A stretch of 64,000 bases of DNA from Mantis religiosa (GCA_030765055.1 CM060957.1:197591835-197655834); one strand, 5' to 3'; counted from the first letter of the stretch, positions 1 to 10,398 are shown. Numbers and translations are program-made. Notes: a model not told the origin generated them from the letters alone.

Positions 1-98
1 GCATTAGAGTGGTAGACCAGAACGGAGATAAGTTAGATTTCAGGAACGAAACCATCACTGTACGATTGCACATACGTCGTAATGGGTATAAGTTTTAA
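1..98 (+). CDS. 3' end of an unidentified gene upstream of the capsid-like gene (partial)
   Basis: Only the last 31 codons are in the window. The frame is open from base 3 and stops with TAA at 96-98; the end reads VRLHIRRNGYKF. The stop lies 107 bases before the next gene on the same strand, so the two form a tight same-strand pair. The residue pattern (V-DQNG, then TITVRLHIRR) is a beta-strand-rich tail of the kind that ends capsid-type jelly-roll proteins, but 31 residues cannot prove this. Identity is an inference from position and style. Confidence 0.45.
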   Translation, partial: IRVVDQNGDKLDFRNETITVRLHIRRNGYKF

Positions 99-205
99 GA
101 GACGATGCTATATTAAAAAACATCTCTCGAGATTGACCTCTACTCGATCATCGACCCGCAATCGTCTAATCGAAAATTTCTCGCTAACTTAGGCTTCAAG
201 GTTCT
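99..205 (+). promoter_or_regulatory. short intergenic promoter candidate with a TATA-like box
   Basis: The 107 bp between the upstream stop and the ATG at 206 contain a TATA-like TATATTAAA at 109-117, about 90 bp before the ATG. Such close spacing between same-strand genes is typical of DNA-virus-like units and unusual for insect chromosomal genes. No mapped transcription start supports this. Confidence 0.3.
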
Positions 206-1414
206 ATGATGGATGTGTTGGACGTGACCGGGATTCCGACCTTTGATGATAAGATCAGTAAGGAGGAAGAACACGTATTCCTACCGTACAATACGTCAGC
301 TCTCGATGTGAACGATGAAATTAGAATTTCATGTCAAGCTGAAGATTTGTACACGCTTCCTAGTAGAAGTTATCTCTACATTGAGGGGACTCTCACTAAA
401 CCCGACGGCACCGTCGCCACATTGAAATTGAGTAACAATGCTATGGCATTCCTATTCGATGAGATTCGTCTGGATATGAATGGAACGACTATTGATAGAA
501 CTAGGAATCCGGGCATTTCATCAACGATGCGTAACTACGCTGCACTGAATGAACTGGAATCGAATCGTTTACTAAATACTGGATGGATCTATCCAGGAGG
601 TGTGGTAGACATCGTGAATACATCGAACGGTATCTTCAATGCTATCGTTCCTCTTTCGATGTTGCAGGGTTTCGCCGATGATCACAAGGAGGTCATCCTT
701 AATAGCAAGTTTGAACTTATTCTCATTAGATCTAAGGATTCTAATAATTGTATCATTGGAAACGATCCTACAACCATACAACTAACTAGACTCGAATGGA
801 GGATGCCTGTCCTTCGACTTTCAGATTCTGAACGAGTTGATAAACTTAAACTCGTCAAATCGGATAAACCTCTACACGTCGCATTTCGAACCTTGGACCT
901 TCACACTCGACCTGCTGTACGTCAAACTAAAGCGTTCACATGGAACATTGCAACCACGACTAAACTTGAAAAACCACGTTTCGTTATAGTCGGTGCACAA
1001 GTGGATAGATTGAATCATCTCGCTAAGGATGCTTCTCTATTTGATAATTGTAATATCACCAATCTGAAACTTTATCTCAACAGTGAATCTTACCCCTACC
1101 ACGATATGAATTTGGATTTCGCCAATTCGAAATTTGCATCTCTGTATGATCAATATTCCAAATTTCAATCATCCTACTATGGAAAGGAGAATTACCCTCT
1201 TTTGAAAAGGAACGACTTTCTGAAATATGCACCGCTATTCGTCATCGATTGCTCTCATCAACCTGAGGATACTGTGACGGGGGCAGTGAACGTCAGATTG
1301 GAAGTTCAAGCATCGTCAAATTTTCCTGCACAAACTTCATTATTCTGTTTAATTATTCATGATAAATTATTCACTTATAAACCATTAACTCATGTTGTAC
1401 AATATATTATATAG
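206..1414 (+). CDS. Capsid-like protein of an integrated DNA virus (402 aa, putative double jelly-roll)
   Basis: An uninterrupted 402-residue ORF starting ATGATG (206 or 209) and ending TAG at 1412-1414. It has no signal peptide or membrane segment and is rich in short alternating hydrophobic/polar stretches that read as beta-strands throughout. I recognise the style of the N-terminus (GIPTFDD, then an LPYNTSALDVNDEIRI-type segment) and the middle LPSRSYLYIEG motif from a protein family scattered through insect genomes that is generally attributed to endogenous DNA viruses related to the Maverick/Polinton-adintovirus group. The double-jelly-roll assignment is inference; 402 residues could hold two jelly rolls but is short for Polinton major capsids. 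It is flanked by other compact ORFs, with poly(A) signals 5 bp after the stop. The intact frame contrasts with the decayed transposons elsewhere. Alternative: a host protein domesticated from such a virus. Confidence 0.55.
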   Translation: MMDVLDVTGIPTFDDKISKEEEHVFLPYNTSALDVNDEIRISCQAEDLYTLPSRSYLYIEGTLTKPDGTVATLKLSNNAMAFLFDEIRLDMNGTTIDRTRNPGISSTMRNYAALNELESNRLLNTGWIYPGGVVDIVNTSNGIFNAIVPLSMLQGFADDHKEVILNSKFELILIRSKDSNNCIIGNDPTTIQLTRLEWRMPVLRLSDSERVDKLKLVKSDKPLHVAFRTLDLHTRPAVRQTKAFTWNIATTTKLEKPRFVIVGAQVDRLNHLAKDASLFDNCNITNLKLYLNSESYPYHDMNLDFANSKFASLYDQYSKFQSSYYGKENYPLLKRNDFLKYAPLFVIDCSHQPEDTVTGAVNVRLEVQASSNFPAQTSLFCLIIHDKLFTYKPLTHVVQYII

Positions 1415-1418
1415 GTTT

Positions 1419-1428
1419 AATAAATAAA
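1419..1428 (+). terminator. two overlapping poly(A) signals for the capsid-like gene
   Basis: AATAAA occurs at 1419-1424 and again at 1423-1428, starting 5 bases after the TAG stop. The convergent gene ends at 1440, so only 25 bp separate the two coding regions and their 3' ends probably overlap. Confidence 0.6.
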
Positions 1429-1439
1429 ACATTACAAAT

Positions 1440-1928
1440 TCAAATTATCTTTTTATTGACTTTAACATACATCTCCAATAACCTCTTCCTTGCACTCCCG
1501 CTTTTTGCATCATATGAACATAATGATTTATGAATATCATACAATTGATATAAATTTCTTTCAATATATGGAATTAGTCTTTTAAGTCCATTGAATGCAG
1601 TACTATTCAGATTTATACTGCCCACATTTAAACATGTATTCACAAACGTTATTTCTTTCATCTTATTCATGCATAACATTATATTAAATTCATATATTAT
1701 ATTTTCACTGTACGGTGCACATGGATGCTTTCCATCTTTCAGATACGTATCCAAAACACACAAATTTGACATTATTACCTCCCAATCCTCTTTTGTAATA
1801 TACACAAACGTATCGTCATATGTGGCTTTAATGTAAAGTGATGGGAGTTCGTTGTATAATCCTATGTTCACACGAAAGTCATTGCTGATGGAGATGTCGT
1901 TATCGTTCATGCATATACTATTTACCAT
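1440..1928 (-). CDS. unidentified 162-aa protein of the viral-like cluster
   Basis: Open frame from ATG at 1928 to TGA at 1442-1440, 162 residues; the frame also extends three codons upstream to a TTG. It is convergent with the capsid-like gene. Its ATG lies inside the end of the spliced gene upstream (ATGGTAAATAG contains this start and the other gene's stop in another frame), an 11-bp overlap. There are no membrane segments. The N-terminal third has a beta-rich block ending in YIKATYDDTFVYITKEDWEV, faintly like a PC4-type single-strand-binding fold (strands followed by a Trp in a helix). The rest is helical with several cysteines. I do not recognise the family and the PC4 comparison is weak. 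An AATAAA lies within the last codons. Confidence 0.5.
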   Translation of the reverse strand: MVNSICMNDNDISISNDFRVNIGLYNELPSLYIKATYDDTFVYITKEDWEVIMSNLCVLDTYLKDGKHPCAPYSENIIYEFNIMLCMNKMKEITFVNTCLNVGSINLNSTAFNGLKRLIPYIERNLYQLYDIHKSLCSYDAKSGSARKRLLEMYVKVNKKII

Positions 1929-2585
1929 CACTCGCAACTTCTTCCTCTACTTCTTCTGCGAAGGGTGTGAAGGGTTCGAAGATCATTATGATGAAACTGT
2001 CTTGATCGAACGTCTTCTTGGCTTTGACGATTCTCGGTTTGCAGTTCGTCTTCTTCTTTTTCTTGTCTCCTTTCATACTGGATCTGCGGACATACACGAA
2101 CTATGTCTCAACATCGTGAATATTTAATACACTTGTTAACGTAAAACTCTTATTATTTTATACTCACTTTTCTATGAATTCCTCCTCGGGTTTCGATGTA
2201 CCGATATTCTTAAACGGACGATCATTGTACGGACCGCACACATCTTCACCTTGATCCTGTTCGAACTGGCATGCAACATCTTCATTTTGGGCTTTACTGA
2301 AATAAACATATTTATCATTAGTTATCTAACACATAACAACACTTTCACGTTAACACACAATTATAATTCTACTTACCCGAGATACACTTTACAATTCCTT
2401 CCGCATTGAGCATAAGATGTGATCGAATCATGATGGGAAGGATTCTTGCAAATCACTTGATGCATCTTTCCATCACACGTTTCATCGTGATGCTCAACCC
2501 AATGCTTTTGCAAATCTTCGAAATTACGTAGATTCTCCCAGAATCTGGTATCACATTCAATGATAGGAGTTGTTGTTCCACTCAT
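1918..2585 (-). CDS. three-exon gene of the viral-like cluster, 167 aa, Cys/His-rich N-terminus and basic-acidic C-terminus
   Basis: Exon 1 is 2585-2377, intron 2376-2297 (donor GTAAGT, acceptor TTTCAG), exon 2 is 2296-2168, intron 2167-2084 (donor GTGAGT, acceptor CCGCAG), exon 3 is 2083-1918 with TAG. Exons 1 and 2 both end after two bases of a codon and the frame stays open across both junctions, giving 504 coding bases. Exon 1 is rich in Cys and His (CDTRFW..., KHWVEHHDETC, CKNPSHH, CGRNC) and could bind a metal. Exon 3 has a lysine run (KGDKKKKK) then an acidic tail. Introns of 80 and 84 bp are short and canonical. The stop overlaps the start of the next gene. Function unknown; I recognise no family. 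Without transcripts, exon 1 alone (70 aa) is the conservative reading. Confidence 0.55.
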
Positions 2586-3608
2586 CTTGACGTTGCGATG
2601 TGAAGTGAGAATGCATTCGTTCCCGAGCGAGCAGATGGGTGATGAAACGTGATCATACCTGTCTCCCCCCTCCCCATCCTTTCGTCGATTGTACTTAACG
2701 TATGGAGGGTTTGTGTGAAGTGAGGACGCGTTCGTTCCCGAGCTGGCGGGACAGGGTGAGACCTGTTAAATGGACTTTACTATATTACCGTTTTATCACG
2801 TTCCCCCCCTTCCACCCTCTCGTCGCCTGTACTGGAGGAGGACTAGTGTTTATCCTCTCGTACATGAATGGGTATCGAACCGAGGATTCTATGTTCATAT
2901 ATATGAATCCTCCCGAGAACTAAATATTCATAGATGAATATTTATACGCCCACACATATACACATATGCACAGATCGTGAGGAATGACAACACGTCATCA
3001 CCCTTATACTTCAATGTGGAACAGATTTATATTTTCTCATACCTCGATGTGGGAATGGAATTTAACCTTTTCTTAACCTTACATCGCTCTTAGATACATA
3101 GCTCAAGGTTGGATTCTGGATAGGGAACACCCCTTACCAGAATGTCTTATTACATTTATTTCATAAATCTCTCCCAGTACACGTACCTAATCTTTCTATC
3201 GATATTCTTATAACTAAAGAATAACGATACTGCATTATACATCATACACTAAACGTAATAGATATCAAACCCTAGACTCGATATTCATACATGAGAGTTT
3301 AAGCACAGACATCGAAGAATTATTATCAACACATTTAATTCAAACACCCCCGGAACCCCGTTACCCACCCACCCATCACACATCACACACACACCACACA
3401 CACACACCATCATCATCATCACCCCCTCAAACACATCACTGCACAGGGGAGAACGATACTACGCCAACACTCCCCTTCTTTTACAACTCGATATTCACAT
3501 AGGAGAATTGTAAATCAATGAGTGTTCTACATCACTCATATATTAACACAGAGGAGAATTCAACATCATATCTACACTGTGCCGAAACTCCCCTGTCTAT
3601 ATTACCTT
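2586..3608. other. non-coding flank of the viral-like cluster: diverged tandem duplication, palindromes and a CA/CAT-rich tract
   Basis: No convincing gene. Bases about 2598-2700 and 2712-2835 are two diverged copies of one block (both contain a GTGAAGTGAG start, CGTTCCCGAGC, then a C-rich run followed by TCGTCG). A near-perfect palindrome of 9-bp arms lies at 2923-2942. Two blocks at about 3277 and 3486 share CTCGATATTCA. Bases about 3380-3425 are a CACACA/CATCAT simple repeat. This is the stretch upstream of the three-exon gene, so promoter signals may lie here, but I cannot place one. Confidence 0.4.
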
Positions 3609-4800
3609 GTAGCAGTCATTTTCCTTATCTAAAGCCTTAACAAACTGTTTCATTCAGCCAAGCTTAAAGTGGAGAGGTGGCAGCAGAACTTTAGAAGGGC
3701 TCACAAGGTTCTGGCGCACAAAGTTCTTAGAGCCGTATTCCAAATGTTCTCGAGGTAGCCAGTCTTTCTTGGTTCAATGATGAACTCGTGCCCTGCTATC
3801 CCATAGGCAAAGAAAACATGGGAATTTGGTATAGCCAGATTGTAGTAACTTTTAAATCGCCACATACTTGCCATTTGTGTTCACTGTAATTCACTCGCAA
3901 TAACATCAGCTGCAATTTTACATATGATTCTTTGAGGATCACTGAATAGGCAACAGGCACTGAACCAAAAACGTTTCCGTTGTGTAGGAGGACATCCTTT
4001 AAACTTCGCTTCGAATCATTAATGAATAGTCTCCATTCACTTCGGTCATAGTTTGGAGGTACAAGTTGTAGAATAAGCTCTTTCACATTATTGCAGTATA
4101 CAATATAGCCATCTTCGGAGAAATAGGGTTTAAAATGTCTTTCATGTTGTTGGTACCAATAGAATGATGTTTCAGGGCAAAGCAGATTCTTTTCTTTGAG
4201 TCTAGAGCCTAACAACTCAGCTAACTCTTTAAAGAGAGCAAGATCCCTCACTAGGTCATTTAATCCACTCTGGTTTAAGCATCCACGTTCTGTAGCTCAT
4301 GATTGTGGTATACAGTCACTATCACTCGTCTTAGTTTCCCCCACTTCTACATCAGACTCGGATGAAAACTGTTCAAGATTTTGTGGTTGTATAGGGATTG
4401 GCACACCAGGCCCATGGGGCACAGGTAAAATGGCTGACAATACAATTAAATACATAATTTGCTTCTTATTTTCAGAATTGTACCCTCTCACATCACACGA
4501 ACAGAAGTAGCAATCATCACTATGCTTCATCTGCTCTCTCCAAACCATAGGTATTCCAAAAGATAGCGACGGTCTTCTGCCGTTGACCCAATGAGAAAGT
4601 TCTTCAATGCATGCTCTACAAACCTCGTGTGGTGCTTACGCTTTACTTTGGTCTCCAAGTTTAATTCCAAAGTTGGCGAGATATGCTTTTTTCACAAAAT
4701 CTGTAATATTACGCCTCTGCTTAGGCAATGTGTATTTCCCACATATATAACAAAAGTGGTCTGGATAATTTATACAAGTGCGATGCGACATGGTAAATAC
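3609..4800 (-). pseudogene. decayed copy of a multi-copy insect protein family with an N-terminal CxxC zinc-binding-like block
   Basis: Read on the minus strand, pieces in different frames line up in order. About 4790-4560 carries a YPDHFCYICGKYTL block, then VKKAYLANFGIKLGDQ and APHEVCRACIEELSHW. Bases 4548-4297 carry MVWREQMKHSDDCYFC and PVPHGPGVPIPIQP. Bases 4251-3796 carry YCNNVKELILQLVPPNYD, EWRLFINDSKRSLKDVLLHN and the Cys-containing KWQVCGDLK. Bases 3790-3609 carry KDWLPREHLEYGSKNFV, LPPLHFKLG and KQFVKALDKENDCYK, followed by GTAATA, a possible donor. This order is that of uncharacterised, repeatedly copied insect and cnidarian proteins probably carried by a mobile element; I know no function. 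Several frameshifts and stops mark it as dead. Confidence 0.6.
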
Positions 4801-5637
4801 TTTCGTATTGAACTAATAGATCACAACATTCTACTCCATGATAAAGCCTGCAACTGATTTTGTTTCCAGATGAAACACAGAATGAAGAAGTGTGAGAGAC
4901 ACTTCACCGCATGTGTATCTGCTCACAAACACTAGGTAAGATAGTGCATCCATAGAGTAGTTATCTCCCACAAATAAACATACACTAATGGCAAGGTAGC
5001 AGGTTAGTGCACTCTAAATTCCCATTAATCACATAAGAAACTTCCGGTGCCTTCCGTTATTACTATGAAAAATCTTAAAAACATTTTTTTTCAAATCCTG
5101 GCATTATAAAACTACACAGGTTAAAGCATTACATTATATATAATGACGTTAAAAGTTCCTAGAAACGTAAGAGAATTACGCTTGAGGAAACAAAAAATGG
5201 AATATGTGAAAACATAGTCACTATACTATTTTTATATTTTAAAATAAATACTTTTTCCCAAACTATTAAGTCTTTCAGATCATTAAATTGTTTTAATAGT
5301 TTATATTCTGGATTTATAATGAAATGACCAAAAATGATCTGCTACGGTCTATTTATCTGTTTCAATCTACTTAATGTTACGAAAATATTCTTTCGTCCTG
5401 GTACCTACTTACATTTGGTTTTTCCAATATAATCTTGATCTCAATATAAGCAACTAAATAGTTAAATGCCAGATATTTTATTATCAGGAGCTTTACCTTT
5501 TTAGAGAAATGTAGCAAATTAGTTATATTGCATAATATAGTAATTATTATTGTAATTAAATGTGTGTAAATTATTAAAATGTTATTACTTCGGTGCTCAA
5601 CAAAATATAACATTTCTAATAACCCAATACAACACAA
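4801..5637. other. AT-rich intergenic sequence, nothing recognised
   Basis: No ORF with protein-like composition and no repeat shared with the rest of the window was seen here. It ends where the duplicated segment (copy L) begins. Confidence 0.4.
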
Positions 5638-5944
5638 AAGGCAACCCAGTGATTAACCTTTAACTTGTTGGGAAATTTAAATCAATTTTTTTATTTCTCA
5701 AAAAATATTACATGCTTACAGTAAGATAGCTTGATAAAACAGAACTGGAGTTGACTTTGCAACTGCCAAGTTATTTTGTATTTATGTACAAAATACAAGA
5801 AAGATGAAATTTGATGTCAATTTAGTTAAGGCAGATGAATTCTAACCTTTGTTTCTTGAATGCTAATATGACTTCAGCTAAACCTAATACATGTGTAAAC
5901 TTGAGGGGAAGAAAGTCTTTGACATTGCTGGCAAACAGAGCACA

Positions 5945-6057
<113 letters not shown>

Positions 6058-6186
6058 TGTAATGAGAGTAAGATTTCTATATGCACTGCAAGTCTAAATA
6101 ATTGTAGCTCCCAGAGAAAGTTAATTAGTTAATTTAGAAGCGTGGTGACAGATCCTTACTTATTTGTAATTTGCTGTTATATATAT

Positions 6187-6425
6187 TGTGACTTTGTTGG
6201 TTCGTGAAATGATAAAACGAGGTTACAAAACACAGAAACTACACTTTATTCACCTCGAAATACACTGTTCACCACTACAATTTGCTAGAAATTCAAAACT
6301 GTTTATTTTCTCCAAATCTACATTCAATTGTCTGTCGCTAACGGTAACGATTGGTTCCGAAGTTTTCCGAATCTCCACCGGCCATCATTTTTCATAGGCT
6401 TCGCGATTCTACCGCCAGGGCAACA
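6187..6425 (-). repeat. 3' LTR of the 6.2-9.0 kb Gypsy element
   Basis: Aligns base for base with 8731-8967, including TGTGAC at one end and a CA at the other, with a modest number of substitutions. Confidence 0.85.
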
Positions 6426-6436
6426 CTGCTCCCTCC

Positions 6437-7393
6437 TCAAGGCTGGTCGTCCCGAACAGTGCCTTCGTAGCGGGCCAGGTGATCCAGGTGTACCACCAAC
6501 ATCTTTCCTCGGGGCACCTTCTGGATGCGGTAGACCACGTCGTTAATCCTCTTCACCACACGGTACGGTCCTTGCCATGGCTGCTGAAGCTTCGGGCAGC
6601 ATCCCTTGGTCCGGGTCGGGCGGTACAAACAGACCAGGTCACCTTGCTGGAACCCTTGGCAGTTGGTTTGCCTGTCGTATCGGGTTTTCATTTAGTCGCT
6701 CGCCTTCTGGATGCTCTGGCGAGCCATCTCGTGCATGTCGTAAAGGCGGTCCACCAAGTTCTCCACATCCCTAAAGAGTGGCCCCAAGTATGCGTCTGCC
6801 AGCTGCTCCCTCTTCAGGCCTGCGCTATCCCAGCCATCTGCAGGCATTGCCGTGACTACTTGAACTGCTGCGGCACGCTCCTTCTCCTCCACTCTTGTGC
6901 ATTGGCCGCACTCTTCTGGACAGGGTCTTCGGGACATAGCGTCCGCGTTACCGTAACTCTTCCCTCTGCGATGTTCTGAGGTGAAGTCGTACTTCTGCGG
7001 CCTCTGAATCAAACCTGCTGTCCGGCCTTCCGATCGCGCCGTCACCATCACCTCGCTCCTCGCGGGGAAAATCACCTCTTCGCTCAAGACGACCCTGCAA
7101 ATTCCAAGGCGCTCTTCGGGTTGACGGAGTATGATCTCTCCGTTGAGCCTCAGGACCTTCCTGCCGACATCGACTGTCGCCTCGTGGCTCCTGAGGGCAT
7201 CTAGTCCCAGAATCACCTCCTCAGCCACCTTCGCGAAGAACACACACAGATGCACGGCCCTCTGTCCCAAGTTCAGCTCCAGCAGGGCCTCCTCCACAGG
7301 CATGGTGTCGCCCGATGCCGTCACAAGCTGGTATGGTCGGCTCGGCTTCCTCTTCGGCAAACCCTTCGCCACGTCAGGTCTGATGATGGTCAC
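6437..7393 (-). pseudogene. Gypsy pol remnant: protease, end of RNase H, end of integrase
   Basis: The minus-strand frame 7393-6692 starts in a retropepsin-like domain (VILGLDAL matches the ILG-x-D flap/C-terminal motif), then jumps to YDFTSEHRRGKSYGNADAMS, the tail of a Gypsy RNase H domain, and then to LVDRLYDMHEMARQSIQ, the C-terminal part of integrase. Frame 6691-6437 continues it with DLVCLYRPTRTKG and GPYRVVKRINDVVYRIQ (GPY/F module). Reverse transcriptase, most of RNase H and the integrase catalytic core are missing, so the element cannot move on its own. The fused frame is open over 233 residues, suggesting that the deletions happened in frame or were transmitted by copying. Confidence 0.8.
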
Positions 7394-7540
7394 GACCGCT
7401 CCCAGTGTCCACTAGCACGCGGCACGGCTTTCCTCCTACCCAGCCGTCCGCGATGAGGTTGTCATCCATACGCCAGGTGACGGCGCGCAACCTCACTTTA
7501 GGGGATGGTGGTAATGGCGCCGACGTGTCGCTCTCCACGC

Positions 7541-8691
7541 CGGCCCTTACTCGTTTTCCGGCCGCTCTTCCTGGTGTGGGCAGTCTCTCCGCAGGTGTCC
7601 GGGCTGTCTACAACCCCAACACAGGCCACTAGGTGTTCGCCGGCGTCCCTCAACTGGTCTTCTGTCTCCGGCGTAGCGGACATTCCTCGTTCTCGACGTC
7701 GGGATAGATGCTACCTTGGCCGCCTCCATCCTTAATGCCGCTGTCAGCGCCTCGTGGATGGTTTTATAATCGCCGAGCATTAGGCGCTGACGAATCTCCG
7801 TGACCCGTACCCCGTCGACAAATTTGTAGGCGGCTTTCCGGGATACGAACTCCAGTGGCAGGTCAACCAAGGCCTTGCTAGCCAGCTGCTCGATCGCTAT
7901 GGCGAACTCCTGCAGCATCTCCCCCGGCTGCTGCGACTATGTCTTTAGCTGGGTGCGGTATGCTGCGGCTAAGCGGTGGTTCCCGAAGCGATTCTCCAGG
8001 GCCTCCCAGATGTCCTTGGGCGCCGCTGTTGTCTGCACCGCGTTTAGGATTTCCGCGGCCCGTCCCTGGAGGCTGGCTAATAACTATGTGGCCTCCTCCT
8101 CCGGTGACCAACTGTTGTGCTTGGCCACTGTGTCGAACTGGCGGCGGAAGACTTCAAACGTTGACGCGCCGTCATTCTTGGTAGGTTTGACGAGCGCAGA
8201 TGTCGTGTCGCTTCCCGGCGCGTCGGCCTTCAAGTCCTTCAGCTTCCTGCCGACGACGTCCTCCACCATGGCGTTCAGGGACTTGACGCTGCTGTCGGAC
8301 TTTCCCTCCAGGTTGTTTACGCGGTTCGCGAGGTCCTTAACATCTTCAACCATGGCATTCAGGGACTTGCGTTATTGTCGGCATTTTCCTCTAGATCATT
8401 GAAGCGGTTCTTTAGGTCCTCGACGCGCTCGTCCACTTGGCCCATCCGCTCTCCCAGCTCCGTCACGTCATCCCTCACGCCGGCCAACTGTTCCTCAAAT
8501 TTGGCGGCGAGGACCTCGTTCGTCTCCTTCATTTCCGTGGCCAGACTGTCATTCGCTGCCTTCATTTCTGTGGTCAATTCGGTCTTTATTTCTTTCACTT
8601 CTGCGGTCAAGTTGTTATTTGTCGCTTCCGACTTCACTCTTAATTCGTTCATCTTCTGCAAAAGCATGTCCAATGCCGATTCCATGGCCAT
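7541..8691 (-). pseudogene. Gypsy gag remnant (coiled coil, capsid, CCHC knuckle) with stops
   Basis: Three minus-strand pieces in order: 8691-8359 is a coiled-coil N-terminus with heptad repeats and the motif GERMGQVDERVEDL; 8353-7935 holds the capsid-like core (FEVFRRQFDTVAKHNSW) with in-frame TAG codons near 8082 and 7935; 7918-7547 ends in a zinc knuckle CWGCRQPGHLRRDC. The same coiled-coil gag is found at 26764-27090 and 40833-41330. At least one frameshift (about 8355) and two stops make it non-functional. Confidence 0.8.
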
Positions 8692-8730
8692 AATGTTCCG
8701 TGATGTAGTTATCCCGCTTCTGACACAAGT

Positions 8731-8967
8731 TGTGACTTTTTGGGTTCGTGAAATGATAAAACGAGGTTACAAAACACAAAAACGACACTATTCTCCTCGA
8801 AATACACTGTTCACCATTACAATTTGCTAGAACCTCAAAACTGTTTATTTTGTCCAAATCTACATTCAATTGTCTGTCGCTAACGGTAACGATTGGTTCC
8901 GAAGTTTTCCGAATCTCCACCGGCCATCATTTTTCATCGGCTTCGCGATTCTACCACCAGGGTGGCA
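8731..8967 (-). repeat. 5' LTR of the 6.2-9.0 kb Gypsy element
   Basis: Partner of 6187-6425. On the minus strand it runs from TGCCACCC to GTCACA and is followed directly by the primer-binding-like sequence and then gag. Confidence 0.85.
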
Positions 8968-9922
8968 CTATTATCAATGAAATCCAACCCAGCTTTATGT
9001 CATTAAATGAGCATATGACATATGCTGAGACGCTTAATTTACGTTTTTAAATTTTAAATATTTATTAGGATTTTTATGAAAAGACTAATTTGTATGGGAA
9101 TGAAAGCGTAAAATTAGGATATTCATGAGATAAGGCAATGTGAAGCAATATTTCTATGTTGTTATCACAATTCTTTCACTTCTCGTGTGAGATTTTGCGG
9201 CTATCAGTTTCTTCTGGTCACAAATTTTATCAACTTATTGTAAACGAGTCATGAGATCTCTCGTTTTCAGGTTTGGTTCAGAGTGAAATAAATACAATTT
9301 TGGAGAAGTTCACTTTTGTAACAAATAATTAAATTGTATTATCTGGGTTACATTTTACTTGAGCTTTCTTTCCTAGTCAATCATTGCAAGTTACCTCCAG
9401 CATATCGATAAATTCTTAATTCTTTAATAAAAAGATTCCATTAATTACATAAAACTCCTTACTCCTCCACGTCTACTCATCACTAACAAGATTTTAGAAC
9501 ATATATCTCCTTATGAAGATTATTGATTTTCTTCTTCTATCCAAAACTTTTCATCTTTTCACATCAAGCAAGATTATTGATTTTCTTTTCCATAGCAACC
9601 GTACATCATTTCATGGCCCACAAATATTCAGATCAGAATACAAAACTAATTTCAAACCAAAAACTCCCGTGACAAATGTGAGTGAAATAAGATGTAATAT
9701 TGTTGTTATTGGCAGCTGCAAGAATTGATTACGTAATGTGGTGATGTGGAGCACCAGGACGTTAGTTATTTGGTTGCTATAGCAACATAGAAAGAACGGA
9801 GTAGGAGATTATCTGCAATGGGCGTTCTTCTGCATCAGAACTCCATAGGATGAAGATGTGTATTTGAGTTTCTCCGAGCATGTGAGGAAATACTTTTGTT
9901 TATATGCATTTAAGATGCATTA
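8968..9922. other. copy-L spacer, no gene recognised
   Basis: Matches 56875-57832 of copy R with scattered substitutions and small indels. The only ORFs are short and not conserved between the copies. It looks like non-coding sequence of the duplicated segment. Confidence 0.5.
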
Positions 9923-10341
9923 ATTGGTGTAAGTGTATGACATTGAGATTGTTTATTCACCAATTGTAATAGTTTTACAGGGTTTCGTCATGTGAGGTAT
10001 ATACATAAAGTCAGTTACAATGGAGAGCTACTACTATCTATATTTACAATTTTGACTCTACAGTTTTAACCATTATTGCTTTTGCAATTTTTATATTTTT
10101 CTATTGTATAGAAAACGTTCTTAATCAGATAAGATTTTATTTGCTTTATTGTTATTTGTTCTTTCCCTATTTCTTTAATCCAGTGAGGTAAATGATTGTA
10201 CAAATCCATTGCCTTACTTTCAATATTTTGTAATGAGCCTCTTAGTCTATTCCTAAAGTAATTTTCTTTTGTTCTTGTGTTATGTTCATGGATACCTGTA
10301 TTTTTGTCTTCTTTATGTGAAGTTACAACATATTTTAGACA

Positions 10342-10398
<57 letters not shown>

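Larger units (their letters stand above)
6187..8967 (-). mobile_element. Degenerate Ty3/Gypsy LTR retrotransposon, minus strand, with deleted pol
   Basis: Two LTRs (6187-6425 and 8731-8967) bracket gag and pol scraps on the minus strand. In element orientation the LTR runs TGCCACCC...GTCACA, is followed by a primer-binding-like TTGTGTCAGAAGCGGGA (minus strand, just below 8731), and the 3' LTR is preceded by the purine run GAGGAGGGAG at 6430-6440. Copy R has no insertion at the equivalent place (about 56869), so it post-dates the segmental duplication. Flanks TATAT and CTATT do not give a clean target duplication. Confidence 0.85.

Noticed and set aside
1..5600. Bacterial or viral contamination of the assembly
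   Set aside because: Spliced introns, insect-type poly(A) signals and continuity with insect repeats argue for a chromosomal location.
6479..6979. 166-residue plus-strand ORF
   Set aside because: Antisense shadow of the Gypsy pol fragment.
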